A DNA stretch of 10,844 bases from an uncultured Eubacteriales bacterium. Lineage in GTDB: Bacteria > Bacillota > Clostridia > Oscillospirales > CAG-272. The notes under the pieces are model-generated. The model was not told where the DNA came from and did no database searches. It worked only from the letters and a program-made list of their open reading frames with translations. Of the stretch, positions 1 through 5,857 are shown one piece after another (the first letter of the stretch is position 1; the number at the start of each line of letters is the position of its first letter). Where the stretch lies: assembly GCA_949286815.1 (NCBI GenBank), contig CASEEB010000155.1, forward strand, positions 1 through 10,844, in the 5' to 3' direction. The translations under genes and the position numbers were made by a program.

Positions 1-2
1 TC

Positions 3-41
3 AATACCCGTCCGACAAATTAAAAATGTCGGACGGGTATT
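3..41 (-). terminator. Intrinsic terminator-like hairpin downstream of the ROK kinase
   Basis: A perfect 15-bp inverted repeat lies here: the left arm AATACCCGTCCGACA (3-17) and the right arm (27-41) flank a 9-nt A/T loop (18-26). It is about 135 nt past the stop codon of the minus-strand ROK kinase gene, so it probably ends that transcript. The T-run expected on the minus strand would lie outside the window and cannot be checked. The + side is followed only by a weak T-containing stretch. It could instead serve a plus-directed gene ending left of the window, or both directions. Confidence 0.65.
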
Positions 42-176
42 CTGTATTTACCATAATTTCAACATAATCAGCGCTTCTTCCGCTGCATATTCTGCCCGGT
101 CTTTTTGGTGTCTGATAAAACCAAACATACATTAACCCTACCACTGATACGTTCGCAGACTATATGTTCGGGAAAT

Positions 177-1136
177 TTATATTCCGAGAAAAGCGGCTCC
201 GATAAGTCCGGCATCATTTCCAAGCTGCGCGATACAAATTCTTGTGTGAGCCACCGCGTCGCTGCCGTACTGCTCGGCACGTACCAAGGGAAGAAGCATA
301 TCTATCAACGCCTGTCCCTCTCCGGAAATGCCGCCTCCGATTGACAGTACTTCGGGCTGAAAAATATTTATTATGCTCGTAATTCCGCTTGCCAGGTATT
401 TTATATATTCGTTTACGACCTCTTGCGCCGCCAAATCGCCTTTTCTCATGGCGTCAAAAGCGGTCCTGCCCGAAACCTTTCCCTTCTCACGCGCAAGCTC
501 TGCCATTACGGTATGTCTTCCCTGCGCTTCACACTCACTTATCTTTTCTTCAGTCATATTTATAAGCGCGGTGGCCGAACTGTAAGCCTCCCAGCACCCA
601 TGTCTACCACAGTTGCACGCTCTGCCGTCCACCCTGATAACAATATGACCGAGTTCCGCGCCGGCATAATTAAAACCTGAATAAACCTTGTTGTCGATAA
701 TAATTCCGCCTCCGACTCCGGTGCCGAGTGTAATCATAACCGAATTTGAAGTGCCTTTAGCGGCGCCGGCGACCGCCTCGCCCCAAGCCGCGGCATTCGC
801 GTCGTTTTCGACATGAACCGTATCAACCTTAAAGCGCTTGGCGAATTCCGCGCAGATAGGATACTTTCTGAACGGAAGGTTGCAGGAATATTCAATAATG
901 CCGTCCGTATGATTCGCAATTCCGGGAGACGCGATTCCGACGGCGCTCACTTCACTTTCATCAATGCCGGCGGAAGCGCACAATTCATGACACAGTCTTG
1001 CCATATCGTCAATAATCTCATCTGACGGACGCTCGGCTTTTGTAGGTACGCTTCCCTTTTTTATAATCTTAAAATCTTTATCTATAATCGCGGCAGCGAT
1101 ATTTGTCCCGCCGAGATCCACGCCAATCCGATACAT
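177..1136 (-). CDS. ROK-family sugar kinase (glucokinase-like)
   Basis: A 319-residue cytoplasmic kinase that transfers phosphate from ATP to a free hexose or N-acyl-hexosamine. Seen in sequence: the N-terminal phosphate-binding motif DLGGTN (7-12), the substrate and catalytic motif HVENDANAAAWGE (108-120, with Asp112 as the expected catalytic base), a glycine-rich GTGVGGG (138-144), ELGH (161-164), and the ROK zinc motif with Cys174, Cys176 and Cys181 plus His164. A second glycine-rich segment IGGGIS (267-272) follows. The length matches full ROK kinases, and there is no N-terminal helix-turn-helix, so it is a kinase and not a ROK repressor. I chose the start at 1136 because AAAGGAG (1146-1152) sits 9 nt upstream. 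A longer reading to 1190 would put 18 unconserved residues before the motif. It has its own consensus promoter (1206-1234). Its neighbours are glycosidases, so it probably phosphorylates a released hexose. Substrate (glucose, mannose, fructose, GlcNAc) cannot be fixed from sequence. Confidence 0.93.
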   Translation of the reverse strand: MYRIGVDLGGTNIAAAIIDKDFKIIKKGSVPTKAERPSDEIIDDMARLCHELCASAGIDESEVSAVGIASPGIANHTDGIIEYSCNLPFRKYPICAEFAKRFKVDTVHVENDANAAAWGEAVAGAAKGTSNSVMITLGTGVGGGIIIDNKVYSGFNYAGAELGHIVIRVDGRACNCGRHGCWEAYSSATALINMTEEKISECEAQGRHTVMAELAREKGKVSGRTAFDAMRKGDLAAQEVVNEYIKYLASGITSIINIFQPEVLSIGGGISGEGQALIDMLLPLVRAEQYGSDAVAHTRICIAQLGNDAGLIGAAFLGI

Positions 1137-1161
1137 ATATCCAAACTCCTTTACCGTTAAG

Positions 1162-1175
1162 CACAATATTTTGTG
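1162..1175. promoter_or_regulatory. Operator-like inverted repeat in the ROK kinase leader
   Basis: CACAA (1162-1166) and TTGTG (1171-1175) form an inverted repeat around a TATT spacer. It lies about 25-35 nt downstream of the predicted transcription start of the ROK kinase gene and about 25 nt ahead of the start codon. A repressor bound here would act as a roadblock. The arms are short and AT-rich, so chance is possible. Confidence 0.3.
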
Positions 1176-1205
1176 TTTTACTTTACACACACTTACTCAA
1201 AATAT

Positions 1206-1234
1206 ATTATAAAGTAAAATAGGCGCAATGTCAA
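1206..1234 (-). promoter_or_regulatory. Consensus sigma-A promoter for the ROK kinase gene
   Basis: Read on the minus strand, a perfect TTGACA -35 box (1234-1229) is separated by exactly 17 bp from a perfect TATAAT -10 box (1211-1206). Transcription should start near 1198, giving a leader of about 60 nt to the start codon at 1136. A perfect consensus suggests strong basal transcription that is probably held in check by a repressor. Confidence 0.85.
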
Positions 1235-1286
1235 GTCCTTTTATACCGAAAAAATCAAATCCGCCGTCAAAAATTCCGAATTCTAA

Positions 1287-1325
1287 GTTTGTATCACAAA
1301 CATTTTTATCGGAACGATCACAAAC
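1287..1325. repeat. Palindrome and 9-bp direct repeat upstream of the ROK promoter
   Basis: GTTTGT-ATC-ACAAAC (1287-1301) is a perfect inverted repeat with 6-bp arms. Its right part, ATCACAAAC (1293-1301), recurs exactly at 1317-1325, 24 bp further away. The group lies 50-90 bp upstream of the -35 box of the ROK kinase promoter and just downstream of the GH43 gene. The position suits an activator or second repressor site. No known binding motif is recognised. Confidence 0.35.
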
Positions 1326-1362
1326 TATTATATACTTATTCGGCAGACATTATTTGAACATA

Positions 1363-2196
1363 TCAATATTTTAAGAAAAGCGGACGTTCATGCCCCGGAC
1401 GGTTCGGGCTGTGCAGAGCAATCATTCTTGTACCGTCAAGGCGTTTAAACAGCATGGCGTGACCCGCGTCAAAATCATAACGGCTGTCGTAATGCTTCCA
1501 TTTTCCCCGTATACTGTCACTCTCCGCCTCAAGTACGATATACCTTCCGTCATTGAAGCTTGACCAAATCATTTTCAGCTTTCCGTTCTCACGGTAAAGA
1601 AACGGTCCGTCGGTGACATATTTTCCCGGTTCCCTGTTATACGGACTTACGTACGGATTATCCGACGCCCTGAACAAAAGAAACGGCTCTTCTACAGGAC
1701 GTGTCAAATCGTCGGCAAGCTTTACAGCCCATATTTCGCCGTCTCCCACCTGTACCCATTCGTGGCAGAACACCATATAAGGAACATTGTCCTCCACACA
1801 AAAGGTTCCGTCAAGACATTCCCAATCGGGAGGGGTTATAGGTTTATCCGAAAGCGGGACAAACTTACCGTCGGGTAAATCACATACGAATATCTGGGTC
1901 GCCCGGCAACGACCGTCCTTTTTACAGCTTCCGAAAAGATAATATTTTCCTTTATATCCGTGCACCTCCGGCGCCCAGAAATCCTTATCCGCCCAAAATC
2001 CGATCTCCCCGCCGTCCAAAATCACCTTGGGGTCACTGAAATGTTCAAGATCTTTCGTCTTATAAACCGAAAAGGTATTCCTCGCGCTGACTGTATCGTT
2101 ATGCAGCGCGGTTGTGCCATACATATAATAACATTCTTCCTCCGGGCAAGTCAAAATAAAAGGGTCTCTGATATGTACTTCTTCTCTGTTCAACAT
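1363..2196 (-). CDS. GH43-type beta-propeller glycosidase
   Basis: A 277-residue single-domain protein of the five-bladed beta-propeller type in glycoside hydrolase clan GH-F. Such enzymes usually remove arabinofuranose, xylose or galactose from plant polysaccharide side chains with inversion. Seen: RDPF near the N-terminus (10-13, Asp11 as the expected catalytic base), FWAPEV (73-78, a hallmark of the family), LDGTF (128-132, Asp129 as the expected pKa-modulating residue), TDGPFL (195-200, the position of the general acid), LKMIWSSF (207-214) and GHAMLF with LHSPN (245-265, His262 in the usual metal-binding area). The general-acid position reads TDGP, where many family members have EGP or EAP. 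There is no signal peptide, so it acts inside the cell. It lacks the extra C-terminal beta-sandwich of xylosidase-type GH43 enzymes. A GGAAGGA ribosome site (2209-2215) lies 12 nt upstream. No clear terminator follows. Family is fairly sure, substrate is not. Confidence 0.85.
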   Translation of the reverse strand: MLNREEVHIRDPFILTCPEEECYYMYGTTALHNDTVSARNTFSVYKTKDLEHFSDPKVILDGGEIGFWADKDFWAPEVHGYKGKYYLFGSCKKDGRCRATQIFVCDLPDGKFVPLSDKPITPPDWECLDGTFCVEDNVPYMVFCHEWVQVGDGEIWAVKLADDLTRPVEEPFLLFRASDNPYVSPYNREPGKYVTDGPFLYRENGKLKMIWSSFNDGRYIVLEAESDSIRGKWKHYDSRYDFDAGHAMLFKRLDGTRMIALHSPNRPGHERPLFLKY

Positions 2197-2215
2197 AATT
2201 TTTACCGATCCTTCC

Positions 2216-2240
2216 GCCGTATCCTAACAAAAAATACGGC
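2216..2240. repeat. Inverted repeat next to the GH43 ribosome binding site
   Basis: GCCGTAT (2216-2222) and ATACGGC (2234-2240) are perfect 7-bp arms around an 11-nt A-rich loop. In the minus-strand transcript the hairpin ends directly against the GGAAGGA ribosome site (2209-2215). It could be an operator or an RNA hairpin affecting translation of the GH43 gene. I see no convincing sigma-A promoter in the 2241-2310 stretch, although it is very AT-rich. Confidence 0.35.
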
Positions 2241-2312
2241 AATATTTTTAAAAATTTAAAATCAATCCTCGTTCAATAAGCGGCTAAGCCCCGTCATTCA
2301 ACTTTTTCAGTG

Positions 2313-2327
2313 GGAGATTGTATCTCC
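2313..2327. repeat. Short hairpin between the DUF2284 and GH43 genes
   Basis: GGAGAT (2313-2318) and ATCTCC (2322-2327) form a perfect 6-bp stem with a 3-nt loop. It follows the T-run of the DUF2284 terminator on the minus strand and lacks a T-run of its own. It may be a second stabilising hairpin, or an operator for the GH43 gene. Confidence 0.3.
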
Positions 2328-2356
2328 AAAAAATCAAGCGGCAAGACATCTTGATT
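2328..2356 (-). terminator. Intrinsic terminator of the DUF2284 gene
   Basis: On the minus strand AATCAAG (2356-2350) pairs with CTTGATT (2338-2332) across an 11-nt loop, and six T residues (2333-2328) follow, overlapping the end of the stem. The stem starts at the last base of the TGA stop codon. The stem is short and AT-rich, so termination may be partial and allow read-through into the GH43 gene 160 bp downstream. Confidence 0.55.
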
Positions 2357-2886
2357 CAGTTATAAACTATGGCGCCGAAATATGTAACGGTATTTTGTCC
2401 GTTAATATAATTGACTCCCACCTGCTTTGCGAGTCTGCTCACTAAAACGCCATAGCCTTCAATAGAGCCGTGCGCGCGGTCGGGAAAACGGCAGGGCGCG
2501 TTGGGATAAGTACATTCCTTGCACAAATCGCACCCTTCGTTGGACAGTATCATATAGTTATTTAGGTGCGGTTTTACCGCAGCATCGATTTTACGGCAAA
2601 GCTGCTTGAAATTTTCCATACCCGCCATCATTCCCTCATAGTCGAAAGAGTCCTCAAGCTCGCACTTCAATGTAAATACCAACATTTTTTCATATTTTCT
2701 GATGCGGTCACGACATTCCTCCAAGGTTCCGAGTCCCGGAGGGCAAGACCATGTGGTTCCGTATTTGTGACAGGCATTCGCCGCGCACATCTCTCTGACC
2801 TCAGGTAAAAAATCAACCTCCGAAGTATTTATGACTCTGTACTGAAAAGCACCTGCATCCTCAACAATTTTTATTAAAGCATCCAT
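2356..2886 (-). CDS. DUF2284 cysteine-rich putative metal-binding protein
   Basis: A 176-residue cytoplasmic protein that matches the DUF2284 family, common in anaerobes and of unknown biochemical role. Seen: an N-terminal cysteine group with Cys34, Cys39 and Cys48 in the pattern C-x4-C-x8-C ending in WSCPP (46-50), and a C-terminal ferredoxin-like cluster GCDLCKECTYPNAPCR (118-133) with Cys119, Cys122, Cys125 and Cys132. These suggest an iron-sulfur or other metal site (inference). I placed the start at 2886, because AAAGGAA (2896-2902) is 10 nt from it but only 4 nt from the in-frame ATG at 2892, which would add Met-Arg. A G+C-rich hairpin (2911-2927) and a LacI-like palindrome (2976-2990) lie upstream, and a terminator overlaps the stop. 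A role in carbohydrate use is suggested only by position. Confidence 0.85.
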   Translation of the reverse strand: MDALIKIVEDAGAFQYRVINTSEVDFLPEVREMCAANACHKYGTTWSCPPGLGTLEECRDRIRKYEKMLVFTLKCELEDSFDYEGMMAGMENFKQLCRKIDAAVKPHLNNYMILSNEGCDLCKECTYPNAPCRFPDRAHGSIEGYGVLVSRLAKQVGVNYINGQNTVTYFGAIVYN

Positions 2887-2910
2887 TCTCATAAATTCCT
2901 TTCATTCCGC

Positions 2911-2927
2911 GGGGCAACATCTGCCCC
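2911..2927. repeat. G+C-rich hairpin in the DUF2284 leader
   Basis: GGGGCA (2911-2916) and TGCCCC (2922-2927) form a perfect 6-bp stem with a 5-nt loop. It lies just upstream of the AAAGGAA ribosome site (2896-2902) of the DUF2284 gene. There is no T-run after it on either strand, so it is not a standard terminator. It might influence translation or mRNA stability. Confidence 0.35.
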
Positions 2928-2975
2928 TCTATTTAAAGCGCAGCAAGTAATTTGTAAGCTTGCCGGAAAACAATC

Positions 2976-2990
2976 TTGCAACGCTTGCAA
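2976..2990. promoter_or_regulatory. LacI-family-like operator upstream of the DUF2284 gene
   Basis: TTGCAA-CGC-TTGCAA is a 15-bp inverted and direct repeat (TTGCAA is itself a palindrome). On the minus strand it reads TTGCAAGCGTTGCAA, with the central CG and AAnCG core typical of LacI/GalR-family operators. It is one base short of the even-length form and departs from the CcpA cre consensus near the right end. It sits about 90 bp upstream of the DUF2284 start. A weak candidate promoter (TTACAA, 16 bp, TAAATA) lies between the two. The regulator is not encoded in the window. Confidence 0.4.
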
Positions 2991-3018
2991 CAAGACGTAT
3001 AGAAACAATAGCTCCGCG

Positions 3019-3048
3019 TTTCAGCGAAAGATTAAACTGAAGCTGAAA
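3019..3048. repeat. Inverted repeat between the GH95 and DUF2284 genes
   Basis: TTTCAGC (3019-3025) and GCTGAAA (3042-3048) are perfect 7-bp arms around a 16-nt spacer. It lies in the 230-bp gap between the GH95 and DUF2284 genes, with no T-run on either side. Function unknown: a regulatory site or a transcript-end structure. Confidence 0.3.
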
Positions 3049-3060
3049 GTCGGATATGAA

Positions 3061-3082
3061 ACCCGCCGCCTACGAGGCGGGT
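3061..3082 (-). terminator. Likely terminator hairpin of the GH95 gene
   Basis: ACCCGCC (3061-3067) and GGCGGGT (3076-3082) are perfect 7-bp arms around an 8-nt loop, 35 nt past the stop codon of the GH95 gene. On the minus strand only TTT follows before the T-run breaks, so it is either a weak intrinsic terminator or an mRNA 3'-end protecting hairpin. G+C-rich stem and position support it. Confidence 0.5.
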
Positions 3083-3116
3083 AAATATGCGCTATGCCGT
3101 AAATAACATTTATGTA

Positions 3117-5438
3117 TTATTTTGACTTACAGGTCTGCTCAATCCCGCTGCAACGTGTTATACTTTTACTTACGACCTTGCCGTCTTTCCAGCTAAAACA
3201 GATTTCTCTGCCGCCCTTAAGCCGCAGTCCCCTTACGCTTCCCGACGGCCACTCTTTAGGAAGTGCCGGCAACAGGGTAACATCATCAACACAATCAGAA
3301 TCGGAAAAAGTTCCTACGCCATTGATATCAAAGTCTGTCTGACAGACAAGCATCTCAATAATCGCGGCGGTAATTCCGAAATTTCCGTCTATCTGGAACG
3401 GGGGATGGGCGTCAAACAAATTCGCATATACCCCGCCTCCGGAAAACACGCAATCCTCGGAAAAAACCGGGCGAAGTATTTTATCCAGATACATTTTGGC
3501 TTTTTCCGGATTTTTAAGTCTTGCCCAAAGACATGCTCTCCAACCCAGGCTCCAACCCGTCGCGTCTTCTCCCCTTCTGACCATAGTCACCTTCGCGGCT
3601 TCAAACAGCTCGGGAGTTTTCCCGCAAATTGAATTGCCCGGATAAAGCCCATACAAAAGAGACATATGCCGATGTTCCGGCTCAAGCTCATTATATTCTT
3701 TTTCCCACTCAAGTATCTGTCCCTCAGACCCTGTCTTGTACCCATCCAGTTTATTCAGTGCCGATTTCAAAGTGTCCCTGAACCCGATATCAGTATCAAG
3801 AAGCTCCGACGCCTTTATGCATGTCTCAAAAATTTCGGTACAAATGCCTGTATCCATCGCCGAGCCGTGTGAAATGCAATGATATACTCCGTCTATAGAA
3901 TAGCAATTCTCCGGCGAGGTTGTAATCGAAACCGCAAGGCGACCGTCAGAGGTCGGCTCAAGCATATCAAGCATGAAAAGCGCGGCTCCCTTCAGTACCT
4001 CCCAGTTGTCTTTTAAATACCGCATGTCAAGCGTGTATTCGTAATGCTCCCAGATATGGCGCGCGAGCCATGCCCCCGAGCTGTTCCAGAACCCGCATTG
4101 AACCATGCTTAAATTGGGGCTTCGCTTTCCCACAGCCTCGCTTTGCGCCCAGATGTCCGAGTTGTGTCCGGAACACCATCCGCGGCAGTGGTAGTGCTTT
4201 GACGCGGTTTTCGCGCCGTTTTTTGATATATTGCGGACAAGTTCCGTCATGGGCAGATGACATTCCGACAAATTGCACGCCTCGACGTGCCAATAATTCA
4301 TCTGCGCGTTTATGTTAATAGTGTAGTTACAGCTCCACGGAGGTCTGGTCTGATCGTTCCAGATGCCCTGCAAATTCATTGCCCGTGTGCCGGCGCGTGA
4401 GGCGGAAACAGTCAGATATCTTCCGTAATCAAACAGCAAGACCGCAAGCCCGATATCGGATTTATCCGTTTCATAATTTACTATTCTCTCATCCGTCGGC
4501 AAGTCGCCGCGGTCTGCTCCGTCCAAGCACAGCTTCATGCGGTCAAAAAGCGATTTATAATCCGAGACATGAGACTCTTTTACAGCGTCATATCCCTTTT
4601 TAAAAGCGGATTGTGTTGTTTCAAGAGCGGTTTTTACAGGGTCTTTTTCGCTTTCCTCCGGTTTTTTGTCAAATCCTTCAAAATCAGAAGCTATGTCAAG
4701 ATAAATGACAAACTCGCCGCCCTCAACTCTTACCGCGTCATTTTCCGCCGTGACCTTTCCGCCCGGTGCTTCGACCCGCAAAGCGACGGCATAACTCAGA
4801 GCCCTGTTATGCTCAAAATCATCATAAACGATAGGATTCTCACATTCATAGTAATTCGGCGCCGCGTAACTCGGCATTATCGACCTCATGACAAGCGCGC
4901 CGTCACGTATTTCAAACCTGTGCGGATGCGGCGAGTTTATTTTTATTACGGACTTCGTCTCCGGGTTATCCGAACCGAATTTAAGCGCCATTACATTGTC
5001 GGGATGCGAACAGATAACCTCTCTTTTGTATGTATAACCGCCGCTTTTAAAACACACGTGCGCAACACTCTCGGAAATATCAAGATTTCTGCGGTAGTCT
5101 TCAATCTCTTCCAAACCGTAAAAATCAATTGTAAGGTCTCCCGCCGGTTCATAGCTTTCGGTAAATTCGGAAAGGCATTTTTTCCAGAGTATATGCTCAG
5201 CCCCGGTCCTGTCCCCGGAAGCCAAAGCGGCTTTCGCCTCGACAAATCCCTCATACACGGTATCGGACGACTTGTCGCGGGGAAACCCGGACCAAAGCGT
5301 GTCCTCATTGAGTGAAATTTTTTCGTGTTTCGCTCCTCCGTAAACCATTCCGCCCAATCGCCCGTTGCCCACGGGAAGCGCTTCGGTAAAATTCCGGGCG
5401 CTTTTTTTATACCAAAGCTCCTTGTTATGTTTTTCCAT
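3117..5438 (-). CDS. GH95 alpha-L-fucosidase / alpha-L-galactosidase
   Basis: A 773-residue enzyme matching the full length of glycoside hydrolase family 95, which removes terminal alpha-1,2-linked L-fucose or alpha-L-galactose with inversion. Layout: N-terminal beta-sandwich domain opening with W-Y-KKSARNFTEALPVGNGRLGG (first 30 residues), a linker, an (alpha/alpha)6 catalytic barrel from about 320 to 690, and a C-terminal beta domain. Catalytic residues known from the Bifidobacterium bifidum AfcA structure can be matched: Asn375 and Asn377 in TININAQMNYW, general acid Glu510 in TTSPEN, and Asp684 in QIDGNFG. The residue two before the first Asn is Thr373, where AfcA has His. That change has been linked to L-galactose preference. 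No signal peptide is present, so it acts on imported oligosaccharides. GAGG (5446-5449) lies 7 nt before the ATG. It is the first minus-strand gene at the divergent control region, and a hairpin follows the stop. Family very sure, sugar preference open. Confidence 0.96.
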   Translation of the reverse strand: MEKHNKELWYKKSARNFTEALPVGNGRLGGMVYGGAKHEKISLNEDTLWSGFPRDKSSDTVYEGFVEAKAALASGDRTGAEHILWKKCLSEFTESYEPAGDLTIDFYGLEEIEDYRRNLDISESVAHVCFKSGGYTYKREVICSHPDNVMALKFGSDNPETKSVIKINSPHPHRFEIRDGALVMRSIMPSYAAPNYYECENPIVYDDFEHNRALSYAVALRVEAPGGKVTAENDAVRVEGGEFVIYLDIASDFEGFDKKPEESEKDPVKTALETTQSAFKKGYDAVKESHVSDYKSLFDRMKLCLDGADRGDLPTDERIVNYETDKSDIGLAVLLFDYGRYLTVSASRAGTRAMNLQGIWNDQTRPPWSCNYTININAQMNYWHVEACNLSECHLPMTELVRNISKNGAKTASKHYHCRGWCSGHNSDIWAQSEAVGKRSPNLSMVQCGFWNSSGAWLARHIWEHYEYTLDMRYLKDNWEVLKGAALFMLDMLEPTSDGRLAVSITTSPENCYSIDGVYHCISHGSAMDTGICTEIFETCIKASELLDTDIGFRDTLKSALNKLDGYKTGSEGQILEWEKEYNELEPEHRHMSLLYGLYPGNSICGKTPELFEAAKVTMVRRGEDATGWSLGWRACLWARLKNPEKAKMYLDKILRPVFSEDCVFSGGGVYANLFDAHPPFQIDGNFGITAAIIEMLVCQTDFDINGVGTFSDSDCVDDVTLLPALPKEWPSGSVRGLRLKGGREICFSWKDGKVVSKSITRCSGIEQTCKSK

Positions 5439-5490
5439 ATCAATACCTCATGCCGCCGCAGGCGGTTCAAACATATATGAAAAATTTTCG

Positions 5491-5504
5491 TATTTTATAA
5501 AATA
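5491..5504. repeat. 14-bp AT palindrome in the GH95 leader
   Basis: TATTTTATAAAATA is a perfect palindrome located 53 bp upstream of the GH95 start codon, inside the predicted leader. It could be an operator, or chance in AT-rich DNA. On the minus strand it also contains a TATAAA that might act as a -10 box, but no fitting -35 box is seen. Confidence 0.25.
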
Positions 5505-5556
5505 AATTCTGTAATTTACGAGTGAAACAGGATGTATTTCGACATAATGTAATTTT

Positions 5557-5584
5557 ACTTTAACTCCCTGCAGGTACTTGTCAA
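5557..5584 (-). promoter_or_regulatory. Candidate promoter for the GH95 gene
   Basis: On the minus strand a perfect TTGACA -35 box (5584-5579) is followed after 16 bp by TAAAGT (5562-5557), a -10 box with one departure from the key positions. Transcription would start near 5550, giving a leader of about 110 nt before the GH95 start at 5438. Confidence 0.5.
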
Positions 5585-5667
5585 ATACGCAATGTAAAAA
5601 CTTTACTGTTTACTATACAAGCAACCATCAAAGTATATTATCCCACAACAAGCTAAAATTGTCTATG

Positions 5668-5700
5668 CATTTTTTTGCGGTAAACATGGACATTTTTTGC
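5668..5700. repeat. Direct repeats of CATTTTTTGC type
   Basis: CATTTTTTTGC (5668-5678) and CATTTTTTGC (5691-5700) differ by one T and are spaced 22-23 bp apart, about two helical turns. This is the arrangement expected for an AraC-type activator binding direct half-sites on one face of the DNA (inference). They lie 80-110 bp upstream of the plus-strand -35 box. T-runs make chance similarity possible. Confidence 0.3.
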
Positions 5701-5749
5701 TTTTATTTCGGCGCGTAAAAAAATTCGCACAATCAAACGCATTTACACC

Positions 5750-5767
5750 CATAAATAAACATTTATG
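5750..5767. promoter_or_regulatory. 18-bp operator-like palindrome upstream of the GH43-like gene
   Basis: CATAAAT (5750-5756) and ATTTATG (5761-5767) are perfect 7-bp arms with a 4-bp spacer. The site ends 13 bp upstream of the -35 box of the plus-strand promoter. That is the usual place for a dimeric activator such as a Crp-, GntR- or MarR-type protein. I recognise no known family motif. Confidence 0.45.
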
Positions 5768-5780
5768 ACAAAAAATTTTC

Positions 5781-5809
5781 TTGACACACGGAATTTATTG
5801 GTATATAAT
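5781..5809 (+). promoter_or_regulatory. Consensus sigma-A promoter for the GH43-like / GH78 genes
   Basis: A perfect TTGACA (5781-5786) and a perfect TATAAT (5804-5809) are separated by exactly 17 bp. Transcription should start near 5816, giving a leader of about 42 nt with AAGGAG (5845-5850) 7 nt before the start codon. The GH78 gene downstream has no clear promoter of its own and probably shares this one. Confidence 0.88.
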
Positions 5810-5857
5810 GTCCTCATCGGATTATGCCCGAAATCAACATAAAAAAGGAGACATAAT

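Larger units (their letters stand above)
5439..5857. other. Divergent intergenic control region, 419 bp
   Basis: This AT-rich stretch separates the minus-strand GH95 gene from the plus-strand GH43-like gene. It contains no credible gene. It holds a candidate minus promoter (5557-5584), a 14-bp AT palindrome (5491-5504), two near-identical CATTTTTTGC repeats (5668-5700), an 18-bp palindrome (5750-5767) and a consensus plus promoter (5781-5809). The density of sites suggests joint control of both arms of the glycosidase cluster. Confidence 0.7.

Noticed and set aside
4569..5315. A 248-codon plus-strand open frame
   Set aside because: It lies wholly inside the minus-strand GH95 gene, has no ribosome site and gives a low-complexity, basic sequence. 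It is an antisense shadow.
4991..5470. A 159-codon minus-strand open frame overlapping the GH95 start
   Set aside because: It is the GH95 gene read in another frame. The GH95 frame carries family motifs from its first residues.
5567..5574. CCTGCAGG palindrome in the divergent region
   Set aside because: An isolated 8-bp palindrome inside the spacer of the candidate GH95 promoter. Too short to support an operator call.
5732..5747. Weak cre-like sequence around AAACGCATTTACA in the divergent region
   Set aside because: It needs an inserted base and several mismatches to fit the CcpA consensus.
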